Origin: Nitrosomonadaceae bacterium
GTDB taxonomy: Bacteria; Pseudomonadota; Gammaproteobacteria; Burkholderiales; Nitrosomonadaceae
DNA length: 17,636 nucleotides
Assembly (NCBI GenBank): GCA_919902625.1
Contig: CAKKRO010000012.1
Span: forward strand, 22,791 to 40,426
Direction of reading: 5' to 3'
Shown: in pieces, positions 1 through 6,660 of the stretch
Layout of the letters: every line of letters begins with the position of its first letter
Numbering within the stretch: the first letter of the stretch is position 1
Notes under the pieces: generated by a model
Database searches by the model: none
What the model saw: the letters and a program-made list of their open reading frames with translations, nothing else
What the model was told of the DNA's origin: nothing
Translations under genes and position numbers: made by a program

Positions 1-103
1 TCAAATCAAAACACAACACAACCAGTATTGCCCTGACACTATTCAAGATGAGTCTTAATTAGGGATGACGTGGCACAGACTTGTATTCTTAATGGGTATT
101 CGT

Positions 104-388
104 TTATGTTGCATCATCTTGAAATGATTGTTTATTTTTGTTAGCCAGTTTTTTTTCTACAAAATTAGCTAAGGTACCAAGAGTTTCAAATGTTTTAGCG
201 CTAACCTCATCATCACTGATCGAGATAGAGAAATTTTTTTCTAGAGTTAAGATAATAGTTACGACGGCAACTGAGTCAAGTTCTGGAATATTTCCGAGCA
301 AAATAGTATCCACTGTCATGGAGTCGAGCCGGTCTTCCAATTCCAGTACTTCAGATAAGATTTTTTTTAATTTAATGGTGTAGTCCAT
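104..388 (-). CDS. Discrete acyl carrier protein (phosphopantetheine-binding)
   Basis: A 94-residue acyl carrier protein. It would carry acyl or aminoacyl groups as thioesters on a 4'-phosphopantetheine arm in the cytoplasm. The attachment serine is Ser39 in the motif PELDSVAV. The rest fits the four-helix carrier fold, with an acidic helix after the serine and a TFETLGTLANFV segment near residues 66-77. The wording differs from the housekeeping fatty-acid ACP, whose motif is GADSLD. From memory, it resembles stand-alone carriers found in exopolysaccharide or exosortase-associated loci with an acyl-AMP ligase; that assignment is an inference. It lies downstream of flgA on the same strand with a probable terminator between, so it is likely a separate unit. 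No strong Shine-Dalgarno precedes the ATG. An A8 run spans codons 7-10. The next gene on its downstream side is outside the window. Confidence 0.85.
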   Translation of the reverse strand: MDYTIKLKKILSEVLELEDRLDSMTVDTILLGNIPELDSVAVVTIILTLEKNFSISISDDEVSAKTFETLGTLANFVEKKLANKNKQSFQDDAT

Positions 389-457
389 TTTAATTGACAG
401 AAAATAAGTTTTTCACTTATATAAATTGGAAGCAAACCATAATTATAAGTCTGAACT

Positions 458-492
458 AAAAACTACGATCACCTTGTTTGCAAAGTAATCGT
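458..492 (-). terminator. Probable rho-independent terminator after flgA
   Basis: Read on the minus strand, ACGAT pairs with ATCGT. A symmetric 2-nt internal loop follows, then CTTTG pairs with CAAGG around a CAAA loop, and AG plus five T residues come next. It lies 46 bp beyond the flgA stop codon and before the acyl carrier gene, where a terminator is expected. The stem is interrupted and includes one G-T pair, so strength is uncertain. Confidence 0.45.
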
Positions 493-537
493 GAGAGTTT
501 AATGAAGTTTACACAACACAATTGATTTATCTATGTA

Positions 538-1257
538 TTACGGTTGTATTTCAACGATTGAATTGATACGTGCAAGTCCGGTAATGATTCGCCCCGACTT
601 ATTGCGAACTTGAACAACCTGGCCCTCAGCGGCATCAGCCAGAGCTTGACCTTCCGTGCTAATACTGAATCCACGACCTTGAGCAACTATATTTACAGTC
701 TGTCCACGTAAAATCACGTAGGGTGCGCGTAACATCTGTGCACGTAGTGGTTGGCCGGCGGTTAGATTAGTAGTGGCAACTTTACCGATTACCTGCGCTG
801 CATCAGTAAATATGCCTTCCGGCATTTGTGTCAGATTAACATTCTGTGGAGCTATATCTTCATAGGCAAGTGTTTGGCCACTTGAAACTTGACGGGCCAT
901 ATGTAACACATTAGCCATTATATTAACCTCAGCCTGAACATAGATAGTCCAGGTTGCAAGTTGACTGTCACATCGAACACCGATAGAAGTTTTTCCCCAT
1001 AAACGGCCGCCAGCCGGAATAAAAGGCTCTAATTCAGGGCATTTTGGTAAAATAAGGCGTTTATCCATTTTTCCTACGTTAACAATGACTTGCTCAGATA
1101 GTGTGGCTGTATTAGCGTATAAAAAATCTTCCACTGCTTTTTTAATCAGCGAGATTTCTTGGTATTGAGTGACAGACTTGTGCTGTGATGCAAAGACAGA
1201 AAAAGGAAATATTATCAGCACTGACAGACAAAGAATTACCACTAAGCAACGTATCAT
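538..1257 (-). CDS. flgA: Flagellar basal body P-ring assembly chaperone FlgA
   Basis: FlgA is the periplasmic chaperone needed to assemble FlgI subunits into the P ring around the rod. The 239-residue product starts with a Sec signal peptide: a hydrophobic core at residues 4-22, with likely cleavage after VFA at 21-23. The mature part has an N-terminal domain with two cysteines (Cys73, Cys96), which could form a disulfide. A SAF/ChapFlgA domain follows from about residue 115 to the end, with the typical RGQTVNIVAQG and EGQVVQVRN stretches. It is transcribed divergently from flgB, so the 210-bp gap between them is a shared control region. The ATG lacks a visible Shine-Dalgarno and no better in-frame start is nearby. 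The flgM and flgN genes that often accompany flgA are not present in this window. Confidence 0.96.
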   Translation of the reverse strand: MIRCLVVILCLSVLIIFPFSVFASQHKSVTQYQEISLIKKAVEDFLYANTATLSEQVIVNVGKMDKRLILPKCPELEPFIPAGGRLWGKTSIGVRCDSQLATWTIYVQAEVNIMANVLHMARQVSSGQTLAYEDIAPQNVNLTQMPEGIFTDAAQVIGKVATTNLTAGQPLRAQMLRAPYVILRGQTVNIVAQGRGFSISTEGQALADAAEGQVVQVRNKSGRIITGLARINSIVEIQP

Positions 1258-1280
1258 AAATTTTATTTAACCATTAGTTT

Positions 1281-1304
1281 TTGCCGCTTCCGGCAATTAT
1301 TGCC
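1281..1304. promoter_or_regulatory. Overlapping alternative hairpins in the flgA-side leader
   Basis: TTGCCG (1281-1286) pairs with CGGCAA (1291-1296) around a CTTC loop. The same CGGCAA arm can instead pair through GGCAA (1292-1296) with TTGCC (1300-1304) around a TTA loop. The two stems exclude each other. The element starts 24 bp upstream of the flgA start codon, so it could lie in the flgA leader RNA or be an operator. No T-run follows on the plus strand, so it is not a terminator in that direction. Its function is unknown. Confidence 0.35.
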
Positions 1305-1337
1305 ACTCTATTGATATCTTAAACAGTTACTTAGGGT

Positions 1338-1355
1338 TTTATCTTTAAAGATAAA
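1338..1355. promoter_or_regulatory. Perfect 18-bp palindrome, candidate operator or enhancer for flgB
   Basis: The sequence TTTATCTTTAAAGATAAA equals its own reverse complement over all 18 bases. Imperfect symmetry extends to 1334-1359 through two G-C and two G-T pairs. Its centre is about 67 bp upstream of the GG of the flgB -24 element, or about 90 bp upstream of the predicted start point. That is where dimeric activators of sigma-54 promoters usually bind. The palindrome itself is directly visible; the binding role is inference. Confidence 0.4.
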
Positions 1356-1410
1356 GCCTATTTCATCGCTTTTTCGTTGGTTAATCGCTTAATTTATACA
1401 TTTATCATAG

Positions 1411-1427
1411 TTGGCATGTTAAATGCT
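1411..1427 (+). promoter_or_regulatory. Sigma-54 (RpoN)-type promoter of the flgB operon
   Basis: TTGGCATG (1411-1418), four bases, then ATGCT (1423-1427) closely matches the RpoN consensus YTGGCACG-N4-TTGCW. The invariant GG (1413-1414) and GC (1425-1426) are separated by exactly 10 bases. Transcription would start near 1438, giving a leader of about 30 nt before the flgB ATG at 1468. It is in the correct orientation for flgB. A sigma-54 promoter needs an enhancer-binding activator such as a FleQ- or FlgR-type protein, which is not encoded here. Confidence 0.6.
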
Positions 1428-1467
1428 AATAGAAAGATACAGAGATATATTTAATTAGGATTCCACA

Positions 1468-1878
1468 ATGATTAACAAACTTGATAAAGAATTAAATTTT
1501 CATCATCAAGCCTTAAGCTTACGAACTGCAAGGCAAGAGTTACTTTCAAGCAATGTGGCTAATGCTGATACTCCTAATTTTAAGGCGAAAGATATTGATT
1601 TCGCCAGTGTACTGCGTGAAAAGCTTTCTTTAACTGCAAATACGAATAATGTTGGTTTAACAAAAACGTCCCCAATGCACATTGGTGTCAATGCAAACGG
1701 CGCTCTTGATGGCAGCCTATTATATCGCGTTCCTTTGCAACCCAGTGCAGATGGCAACACAGTGGATATGGATATGGAACGTACCCGATTTGCAGATAAC
1801 TCGATCAAATATGATGCGAGCATAACATTTATTACGAATGAGTTTAGAAACTTAACAAAAGCTATGCAGGAGAGATAA
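1468..1878 (+). CDS. flgB: Flagellar proximal rod protein FlgB
   Basis: FlgB forms the first layer of the flagellar rod, next to the MS ring and export gate, and crosses the periplasm with FlgC, FlgF and FlgG. The 136-residue length matches the family (E. coli about 138). The N-terminal axial motif is LSSNVANADTPNFKAKDIDF (about residues 27-46), the SxNxANxxTPxFKA signature of rod proteins. A C-terminal helix, NSIKYDASITFITNEF, would form the coiled-coil core. There is no signal peptide, as expected for a type III export substrate. AGGA at 1457-1460 is a good ribosome site 7 nt before the ATG. It is the first gene of the rod/hook operon and lies just downstream of a sigma-54-type promoter; flgC begins 2 nt after its stop. 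Confidence 0.97.
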   Translation: MINKLDKELNFHHQALSLRTARQELLSSNVANADTPNFKAKDIDFASVLREKLSLTANTNNVGLTKTSPMHIGVNANGALDGSLLYRVPLQPSADGNTVDMDMERTRFADNSIKYDASITFITNEFRNLTKAMQER

Positions 1879-1880
1879 CG

Positions 1881-2285
1881 ATGTCTTTATTTAATGTATT
1901 CGATATTGCAAGCTCGGCAATGTCAGCACAATCTCAACGTTTGAATGTGGTGGCCAGTAATCTTTCAAATGCGGATAGTGTTACCAGCTCAACGGGTGAA
2001 CCCTATCGTGGACGTCAAGTGGTTTTCAGCACATTGCAGGCGGCTGCTAATGGCGCAAGCGGTGTTAAGGTCGCTGGCGTCATTCATGATCCTTCACCGA
2101 TGCGGCAAGTATTTGAACCAAAGCATCCGTTTGCGGATAAGAATGGGTATGTGACGATGCCTAATGTCAACGTGGTAGATGAAATGGTTAACATGATGTC
2201 TGCATCACGCTCATATCAGAACAGCGTAGACATGATGAATACCACCAAATCACTATTGCAAAAAACTTTGACCATCGGTCAATAA
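1881..2285 (+). CDS. flgC: Flagellar proximal rod protein FlgC
   Basis: FlgC is the second proximal rod subunit, exported by the flagellar type III apparatus. The 134-residue length equals the usual family size. The N-terminal motif LNVVASNLSNADSVTSSTGEPYRGRQVVF is split here as LNVVASNLSNADS followed by GEPYRGRQVVF, both hallmarks of FlgC. The C-terminal core helix contains NVNVVDEMVNMMSASRSYQN, with the VDEMV and SRSYQ elements that pack into the rod. The start is only 2 nt after the flgB stop and uses an AGGAGAG site within the end of flgB, so the two are probably translationally coupled. The next gene, flgD, follows after 11 nt. Confidence 0.97.
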   Translation: MSLFNVFDIASSAMSAQSQRLNVVASNLSNADSVTSSTGEPYRGRQVVFSTLQAAANGASGVKVAGVIHDPSPMRQVFEPKHPFADKNGYVTMPNVNVVDEMVNMMSASRSYQNSVDMMNTTKSLLQKTLTIGQ

Positions 2286-2296
2286 AGGAGCACACA

Positions 2297-2962
2297 ATGA
2301 GTTCAGTTCAGCAAACCAATTCACAGGCAATCGCGTCAGCTACAACCACAGGCATCGCAACAAAAAAGGCTGTGGAAAATCCGCAAGATCGTTTTTTGAA
2401 ACTTTTAGTTACCCAGATGAAAAATCAAGATCCTCTTAAACCGCTTGATAATGCAGAAGTTACCAGTCAATTGGCGCAAATCAGCACAGTATCCGGGATA
2501 GATAAATTGAATTCAACACTTCAACTTTTGGTTTCTGATGCTGAAAATAGCCGCTCAGTTGAAGCTTCTGGATTGATAGGGCGGAATGCCTTTGTGCCTG
2601 GAACATCTATGGTGCTTGATGGAGATGCAAGCATAGCCGGCATTGAATTAACACAACCTGCTGATCAACTAAAAGTAACGATATTGGATAATTCAGGTAT
2701 TGCCATCCGGCAGATGGAACTCGGTGCGCAACCGGCTGGTGTAAGCACCATTGCATGGGATGGGATGACCGACAGTGGCGCTAAAGCTGCTAATGGGAAC
2801 TATGCTTTTGCTGTCAGTGCAAAACAAGGCGGCAATGATATCAAAGTTAATACACTTTCATTTGGCTTAGTCAATGGCGTTTCACCCGGTGAGCATAGCG
2901 CACTTCTGGATATGGGTGAATTAGGGCTTGTCAGCCTATCTGACGTTAAAGAGATATTTTAA
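2297..2962 (+). CDS. flgD: Flagellar hook assembly (hook cap) protein FlgD
   Basis: FlgD forms the temporary cap at the tip of the growing hook, guides insertion of FlgE subunits and is displaced by FlgK when the hook is complete. The 221-residue product has the conserved N-terminal hook-cap region with DRFLKLLVTQMKNQDPLKPL at about residues 31-50 and NAEVTSQLAQIS after it. A middle and C-terminal part of beta structure includes the FlgD Ig-like stretch around AGVSTIAWDGMTDSGAKAANG. A strong AAAGGAG ribosome site precedes the ATG. The gene lies between flgC and flgE with short gaps (11 and 13 nt), so it is part of the same operon. Nothing unusual is seen in length or residues. Confidence 0.97.
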   Translation: MSSVQQTNSQAIASATTTGIATKKAVENPQDRFLKLLVTQMKNQDPLKPLDNAEVTSQLAQISTVSGIDKLNSTLQLLVSDAENSRSVEASGLIGRNAFVPGTSMVLDGDASIAGIELTQPADQLKVTILDNSGIAIRQMELGAQPAGVSTIAWDGMTDSGAKAANGNYAFAVSAKQGGNDIKVNTLSFGLVNGVSPGEHSALLDMGELGLVSLSDVKEIF

Positions 2963-2975
2963 TTAGGAGATCATC

Positions 2976-4238
2976 ATGGGTTTTCAACATGGCTTAAGTG
3001 GATTAAGCGCCGCAGCAACAAATCTGGATGTGATTGGAAATAATATTGCCAATGGCAATACCGCCGGATTCAAACAATCTCAAGCTCAATTTACGGATGT
3101 TTTTGCAAATGCGCAGGGTGGATCGGGATCTACTCAAGTAGGCATTGGCTCTAAAGTGGCTACGATTCAGCAGCAGTTCAGTCAGGGAAACATATCGCCA
3201 ACCAGTAATCCATTGGATATTGCAATTAATGGTCAAGGCTTTTTCCGTATGAGTGATAGTGGCGCAATCAGTTATAGCAGGAATGGCCAATTTCATGTCG
3301 ATGCGAACGGCTATCTCGTAGATGCAAAAGATGCGAACTTAACGGGTTATGAAGCAGATTTAAATGGGGATATTGTAGCCAGTGAACCCGCCAACTTAAA
3401 GCTGTCGACTACTGATCTTGCTCCTCAGGTTACATCAAAGTACGAAATGGGTTTTAATCTGGATTCGCGTAAAACTGTACCCGCCGTTTTGCCTACTTTT
3501 AGCGCGCTTGATCCCAAAACATATAACAGCACGACATCAGGAACGGTTATTGACAGTTTGGGTAATTCACATATTTTCTCCGTCTTTTTTCAGAAAACAG
3601 CTGCTAATACTTGGAGTGCTTTTGCAACGATTGATGGTAAGGCTACCGCCGCAGGTGTGCCTGTTGGAGTTACATTGGATGCCGGTGCTTCGAAAATATT
3701 GACCTTTGATGGTAACGGCAAACTGACAGCGCCGCTTGTTCCAATCAATATGTCGGTTGATCTGGCGCTTATTAATCCGACGCTTGGTGCAACTTCTCCA
3801 CTTAATTTTACGCTGGATCTTACGACGGCAACTCAATTTGGGTCAGATTTTGGCGTGAATTCTCTTGCACAAGATGGTTACACTTCGGGACGAATGGCTG
3901 GTTTCTCAATTGCTGGTGATGGATTAATTCAAGGAAGTTATAGTAATGGTCAAACAAGAACACTGGGGCAAATTATTCTGGCCAATTTTATTAATCCACA
4001 GGGCTTAAATCCAGTGGGAGAGGGCCATTGGGTAGAGACATCAAGCTCTGGTCAGCCTCTGGTGGGTCCTCCAACAACTGGAACACTGGGCGCGCTTCAA
4101 TCCTCTGCCATTGAGGATGCGAATGTCGATTTGACATCTGAGCTGGTGAAAATGATCACAGCGCAACGTATGTATCAAGCCAATGCCAAATCAATTGAGA
4201 CTCAGGATAGTATTATGCAGACATTGGTTAATCTTTAA
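2976..4238 (+). CDS. flgE: Flagellar hook protein FlgE
   Basis: FlgE polymerises into the curved hook, the universal joint between rod and filament. The 420-residue protein is slightly longer than E. coli FlgE (about 402). The N-terminal axial motif is LDVIGNNIANGNTAGFKQSQ (about residues 18-37). It is followed by the FlgE/F/G shared region NPLDIAINGQGFFRM near residues 75-89, then variable surface domains. The C-terminal core helix, NVDLTSELVKMITAQRMYQA, is the standard one for hook and distal-rod proteins. An AGGAG site lies 6 nt before the ATG. Export is by the flagellar type III system, so no signal peptide is expected or seen. A 69-nt gap follows before flgF, the largest gap between flgB and flgJ. 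Confidence 0.97.
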   Translation: MGFQHGLSGLSAAATNLDVIGNNIANGNTAGFKQSQAQFTDVFANAQGGSGSTQVGIGSKVATIQQQFSQGNISPTSNPLDIAINGQGFFRMSDSGAISYSRNGQFHVDANGYLVDAKDANLTGYEADLNGDIVASEPANLKLSTTDLAPQVTSKYEMGFNLDSRKTVPAVLPTFSALDPKTYNSTTSGTVIDSLGNSHIFSVFFQKTAANTWSAFATIDGKATAAGVPVGVTLDAGASKILTFDGNGKLTAPLVPINMSVDLALINPTLGATSPLNFTLDLTTATQFGSDFGVNSLAQDGYTSGRMAGFSIAGDGLIQGSYSNGQTRTLGQIILANFINPQGLNPVGEGHWVETSSSGQPLVGPPTTGTLGALQSSAIEDANVDLTSELVKMITAQRMYQANAKSIETQDSIMQTLVNL

Positions 4239-4307
4239 GCACATTCCTGGTTGCTTATAAGTTGATAAGAAACACTCTGAATTTTATTTCATGAAATTGA
4301 GTAAAAA

Positions 4308-5051
4308 ATGGATCGATTAATCTATACATCAATGACTGGAGCAAACCATACGCTTAATCAGCAGGCTACGGTTGCTCACAATCTTGCCAATGTTGCAACT
4401 ACGGGTTATCGCGCTGAAAACAACGCATTTCGCGCTGTTCCGATATATGGTGATGGATTGCCTACACGAGCTTTTGTAGTGGATTCAACAACCAGTGCAG
4501 ATTTTACCCCCGGCTCATTACAAACAACGGGACGTGATCTCGATGTTGCAATTCAAGGCGCTGGATGGATTACAGTGCAACTGGATAATGGTGAAGAGGC
4601 CTATACGCGCAATGGTAGCCTGCAAGTTAGCACAACTGGCATTTTGTTAACGAATAATGGACATAAAATCAGAGGGGATAGAGGCATTATTACAGTCCCA
4701 CCGGAAAATCGTATCACGATTGGTGTCGATGGTACTGTATCGGCTGTACCTATTTTCCCTCAGCCGAATACTGTTGCTACGGTAGGCCGCATTAAATTAG
4801 TCAATCCGCCGGAAGATCAGTTGATAAAGGGTACTGATGGCTTGTTCCGCCTTAAGGATGGTTCTGTGGCACAGGCTGATGCCAAGGTTAAGCTTATCGA
4901 GGGAACTCTGGAAAATAGTAATGTAAATATTGTGCATGAAATGGTTAGCATGATAGCGCTCGCCCGCCAATTTGATATGCAAATGAAAATGCTTGAAAGC
5001 GCAGAACGCAATGCCCAGCAAGCAAGTGAAGTAATGGTTTTAAGGGTTTAA
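4308..5051 (+). CDS. flgF: Flagellar rod protein FlgF
   Basis: FlgF is a proximal rod subunit between FlgB/FlgC and FlgG. The 247-residue length is near the family norm (about 251). It begins MDRLIYTSMTGA and has the axial motif VAHNLANVATTGYRAENNAF at about residues 22-41. The shared FlgE/F/G element DLDVAIQGAGWITV is near residues 77-90, and the C-terminal core helix is NVNIVHEMVSMIALARQFDM. An in-frame TAA at 4302-4304 fixes the ATG at 4308 as the first possible start. The ribosome site is weak (TTGAG about 6 nt upstream). The 69-nt gap after flgE contains no convincing promoter, so it is probably read through from the flgB promoter. Confidence 0.96.
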   Translation: MDRLIYTSMTGANHTLNQQATVAHNLANVATTGYRAENNAFRAVPIYGDGLPTRAFVVDSTTSADFTPGSLQTTGRDLDVAIQGAGWITVQLDNGEEAYTRNGSLQVSTTGILLTNNGHKIRGDRGIITVPPENRITIGVDGTVSAVPIFPQPNTVATVGRIKLVNPPEDQLIKGTDGLFRLKDGSVAQADAKVKLIEGTLENSNVNIVHEMVSMIALARQFDMQMKMLESAERNAQQASEVMVLRV

Positions 5052-5080
5052 ATCAGATAATAAATAGGGGGTTAATGATT

Positions 5081-5863
5081 ATGATACGTTCATTATGGAT
5101 TTCCAAAACCGGCCTTGATGCTCAGCAAACCAAAATGGATATCATTGCAAATAATTTGGCGAATGTTAATACTAACGGTTTTAAGCGTGCTCGTGCAGTG
5201 TTTGAGGATTTGGTGTATCAAACTTTGCGTCAACCGGGAGCACAGTCATCTCAACAGACTCAATTGCCCTCAGGTTTGCAATTAGGCACCGGAGTTAAGC
5301 CTGTCTCGACAGAAAGTATATTTACTCAGGGAGGGCTTCAGCAAACCGATAATCCACGTGATATTGCCATACGAGGGTTAGGTTTTTTTCAAGTCTTAAT
5401 GCCTGATGGTACGACAGCTTTTACACGTGATGGCGCATTCCAATCAGATCTCAATGGACAGCTTGTAACATCCAGTGGATATCCGGTTCAGCCAGCGATT
5501 GTTGTTCCACCGAATGCACTCAATATCACAGTTGCACGCGACGGCACAATATCTGCAAGTGTGCCGGGATCTGCTGCACCTATTTTAGTCGGTAATATTC
5601 AGTTAGCCAGTTTTATTAATCCCGCAGGGCTACAGAAAATGGGTGAGAATCTGTATATGGAGACCGCATCGAGTGGAACGCCTATTCAGAACGCTCCAGG
5701 TACCAACGGTCTGGGGTTATTAGAGCAGAATTTTGTTGAAACATCGAATGTGAATGTAGTGGAAGAATTGGTTAGCATGATTCAAACTCAACGTGCTTAT
5801 GAGATGAATTCCAAGTCAATTGAAACTTCAGATCAAATGTTGCAAAAATTAGCGCAATTATAA
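5081..5863 (+). CDS. flgG: Flagellar distal rod protein FlgG
   Basis: FlgG builds the distal rod that runs through the P and L rings to the outer membrane. I chose the ATG at 5081 over the one at 5075. It gives MIRSLWISKTGLDAQQ, the family N-terminus. It yields 260 residues, the same as E. coli FlgG. The AGGGGG site at 5066-5071 is then 9 nt away rather than 3. The axial motif is MDIIANNLANVNTNGFKRAR, the FlgE/F/G element NPRDIAIRGLGFFQV lies near residues 90-104, and the core helix is NVNVVEELVSMIQTQRAYEM. A T7 run at 5383-5389 encodes Phe-Phe. flgH follows after 26 nt. Confidence 0.97.
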   Translation: MIRSLWISKTGLDAQQTKMDIIANNLANVNTNGFKRARAVFEDLVYQTLRQPGAQSSQQTQLPSGLQLGTGVKPVSTESIFTQGGLQQTDNPRDIAIRGLGFFQVLMPDGTTAFTRDGAFQSDLNGQLVTSSGYPVQPAIVVPPNALNITVARDGTISASVPGSAAPILVGNIQLASFINPAGLQKMGENLYMETASSGTPIQNAPGTNGLGLLEQNFVETSNVNVVEELVSMIQTQRAYEMNSKSIETSDQMLQKLAQL

Positions 5864-5889
5864 TTTATTCGGGCGCCTGGAGTAATACG

Positions 5890-6609
5890 ATGGTAAACGC
5901 CAATCTGATAATACTAAATCACTACTTGTATCGATATGTATTGATACTTGTCTTTCTGGTATCGGGTTGTGCCATGACGCCATCAACAAGTACGCATCAG
6001 CCTAATACATTACGGCCACCGCATCACCATAGTGGGGCGGCAGCTCAACCCAACGGATCAATCTTCCAGGCTATCAATAGCACAACGGGTGGGGTTCGTT
6101 ATACACCGCTATTTGAAGACCGGCGGGCACGAAGTGTGGGCGACACGATCATTGTAACTCTGAATGAAAGAACAAATGCCAGCAAGAGTTCTGGAAGTAA
6201 TATTGAACGCTCTGGAAATATTGATTTCTCGGTTCCCAGTCTTTTGGGAATACCTTTAAGCGTGTTGAAAAAGAATGCAACCCTTGAAGCCAGCTCTAAC
6301 AATAAATTTGATGGAGGTGGAGAGAGTGCAAGTAAAAATGATTTTAGAGGAACGATTACGGTTACTGTTATCGAAACACTGCCTAATGGGAATCTGGTTG
6401 TCAGTGGTGAAAAACAAATAGGTATTAATCAGGGACAAGAGTTTATAAGGCTTTCAGGAATCATTAATCCGGTTCATGTTATGTCGAATACTATCTCTTC
6501 AACGCAAATTGCGGACGCGCGTATTGAATATCGTGCCAATGGATATATAGATGAAGCGCAAACAATGGGTTGGCTATCACGCTTCTTCCTGAATGTTTCG
6601 CCTTTCTAA
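5890..6609 (+). CDS. flgH: Flagellar L-ring lipoprotein FlgH
   Basis: FlgH is the outer-membrane lipoprotein that forms the L ring, the bushing for the rod. The 239-residue precursor has a lipoprotein signal peptide: a hydrophobic run at residues 16-24 and lipobox VSGC with the lipidated Cys27. The mature protein has family landmarks: GSIFQAI and LFEDRRARSVGDTIIVTLNE near residues 55-93, SNNKFDGGG, and RGTITVTVIETLPNGNLVVS followed by GEKQIGINQGQEFIRLSGII. TGGAG 8 nt before the ATG is an acceptable ribosome site. The signal sequence is a little longer at its N-terminus than usual. A 47-nt gap separates it from flgI and contains a mini-ORF described separately. Confidence 0.97.
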   Translation: MVNANLIILNHYLYRYVLILVFLVSGCAMTPSTSTHQPNTLRPPHHHSGAAAQPNGSIFQAINSTTGGVRYTPLFEDRRARSVGDTIIVTLNERTNASKSSGSNIERSGNIDFSVPSLLGIPLSVLKKNATLEASSNNKFDGGGESASKNDFRGTITVTVIETLPNGNLVVSGEKQIGINQGQEFIRLSGIINPVHVMSNTISSTQIADARIEYRANGYIDEAQTMGWLSRFFLNVSPF

Positions 6610-6660
6610 ATGGATAAAGGTATGAATGAATTATTGCCTTCTGAATATATAAAATTATGA
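6610..6660 (+). CDS. Possible 16-codon leader mini-ORF coupled to flgI
   Basis: An ATG immediately after the flgH stop codon opens a 16-codon frame (MDKGMNELLPSEYIKL). Its TGA stop at 6658-6660 overlaps the flgI ATG at 6657 as ATGA. The flgI start has no Shine-Dalgarno, so ribosomes finishing this frame, or re-initiating after flgH, could restart at flgI. The peptide has no recognisable family. It may equally be chance, because the mini-ORF itself has no clear ribosome site. Confidence 0.25.
   Translation: MDKGMNELLPSEYIKL

Noticed and set aside
1..46. Minus-strand frame from a TTG at 46 open to the window edge (15 codons)
   Set aside because: It is too short, has no ATG and no ribosome site. 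It could be the start of the next gene but cannot be supported from this sequence.
70..85. TGGCACAGACTTGTAT, resembling a plus-strand sigma-54 promoter
   Set aside because: The -12 dinucleotide at the required GG-N10 distance is not GC, and only an antisense gene lies downstream.
138..383. Plus-strand 81-codon frame
   Set aside because: It lies entirely antisense to the acyl carrier gene, with no ribosome site and no protein family resemblance.
11..521. Exact 11-bp direct repeat ACACAACACAA at 11-21 and 511-521, flanking the acyl carrier gene
   Set aside because: It is low-complexity sequence, and an 11-mer repeat is expected by chance in a window this size. There are no other signs of an inserted element.
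4239..4307. Gap between flgE and flgF searched for a promoter
   Set aside because: GTTGATAA resembles a FliA -10 at 6 of 8 bases but has no -35, and no GG-N10-GC element is correctly placed. It contains a short CTTATAAG palindrome only.
4291..4320. Nine-codon frame overlapping the flgF start
   Set aside because: It has no ribosome site and its stop falls inside flgF rather than on the start codon, so it is probably chance.
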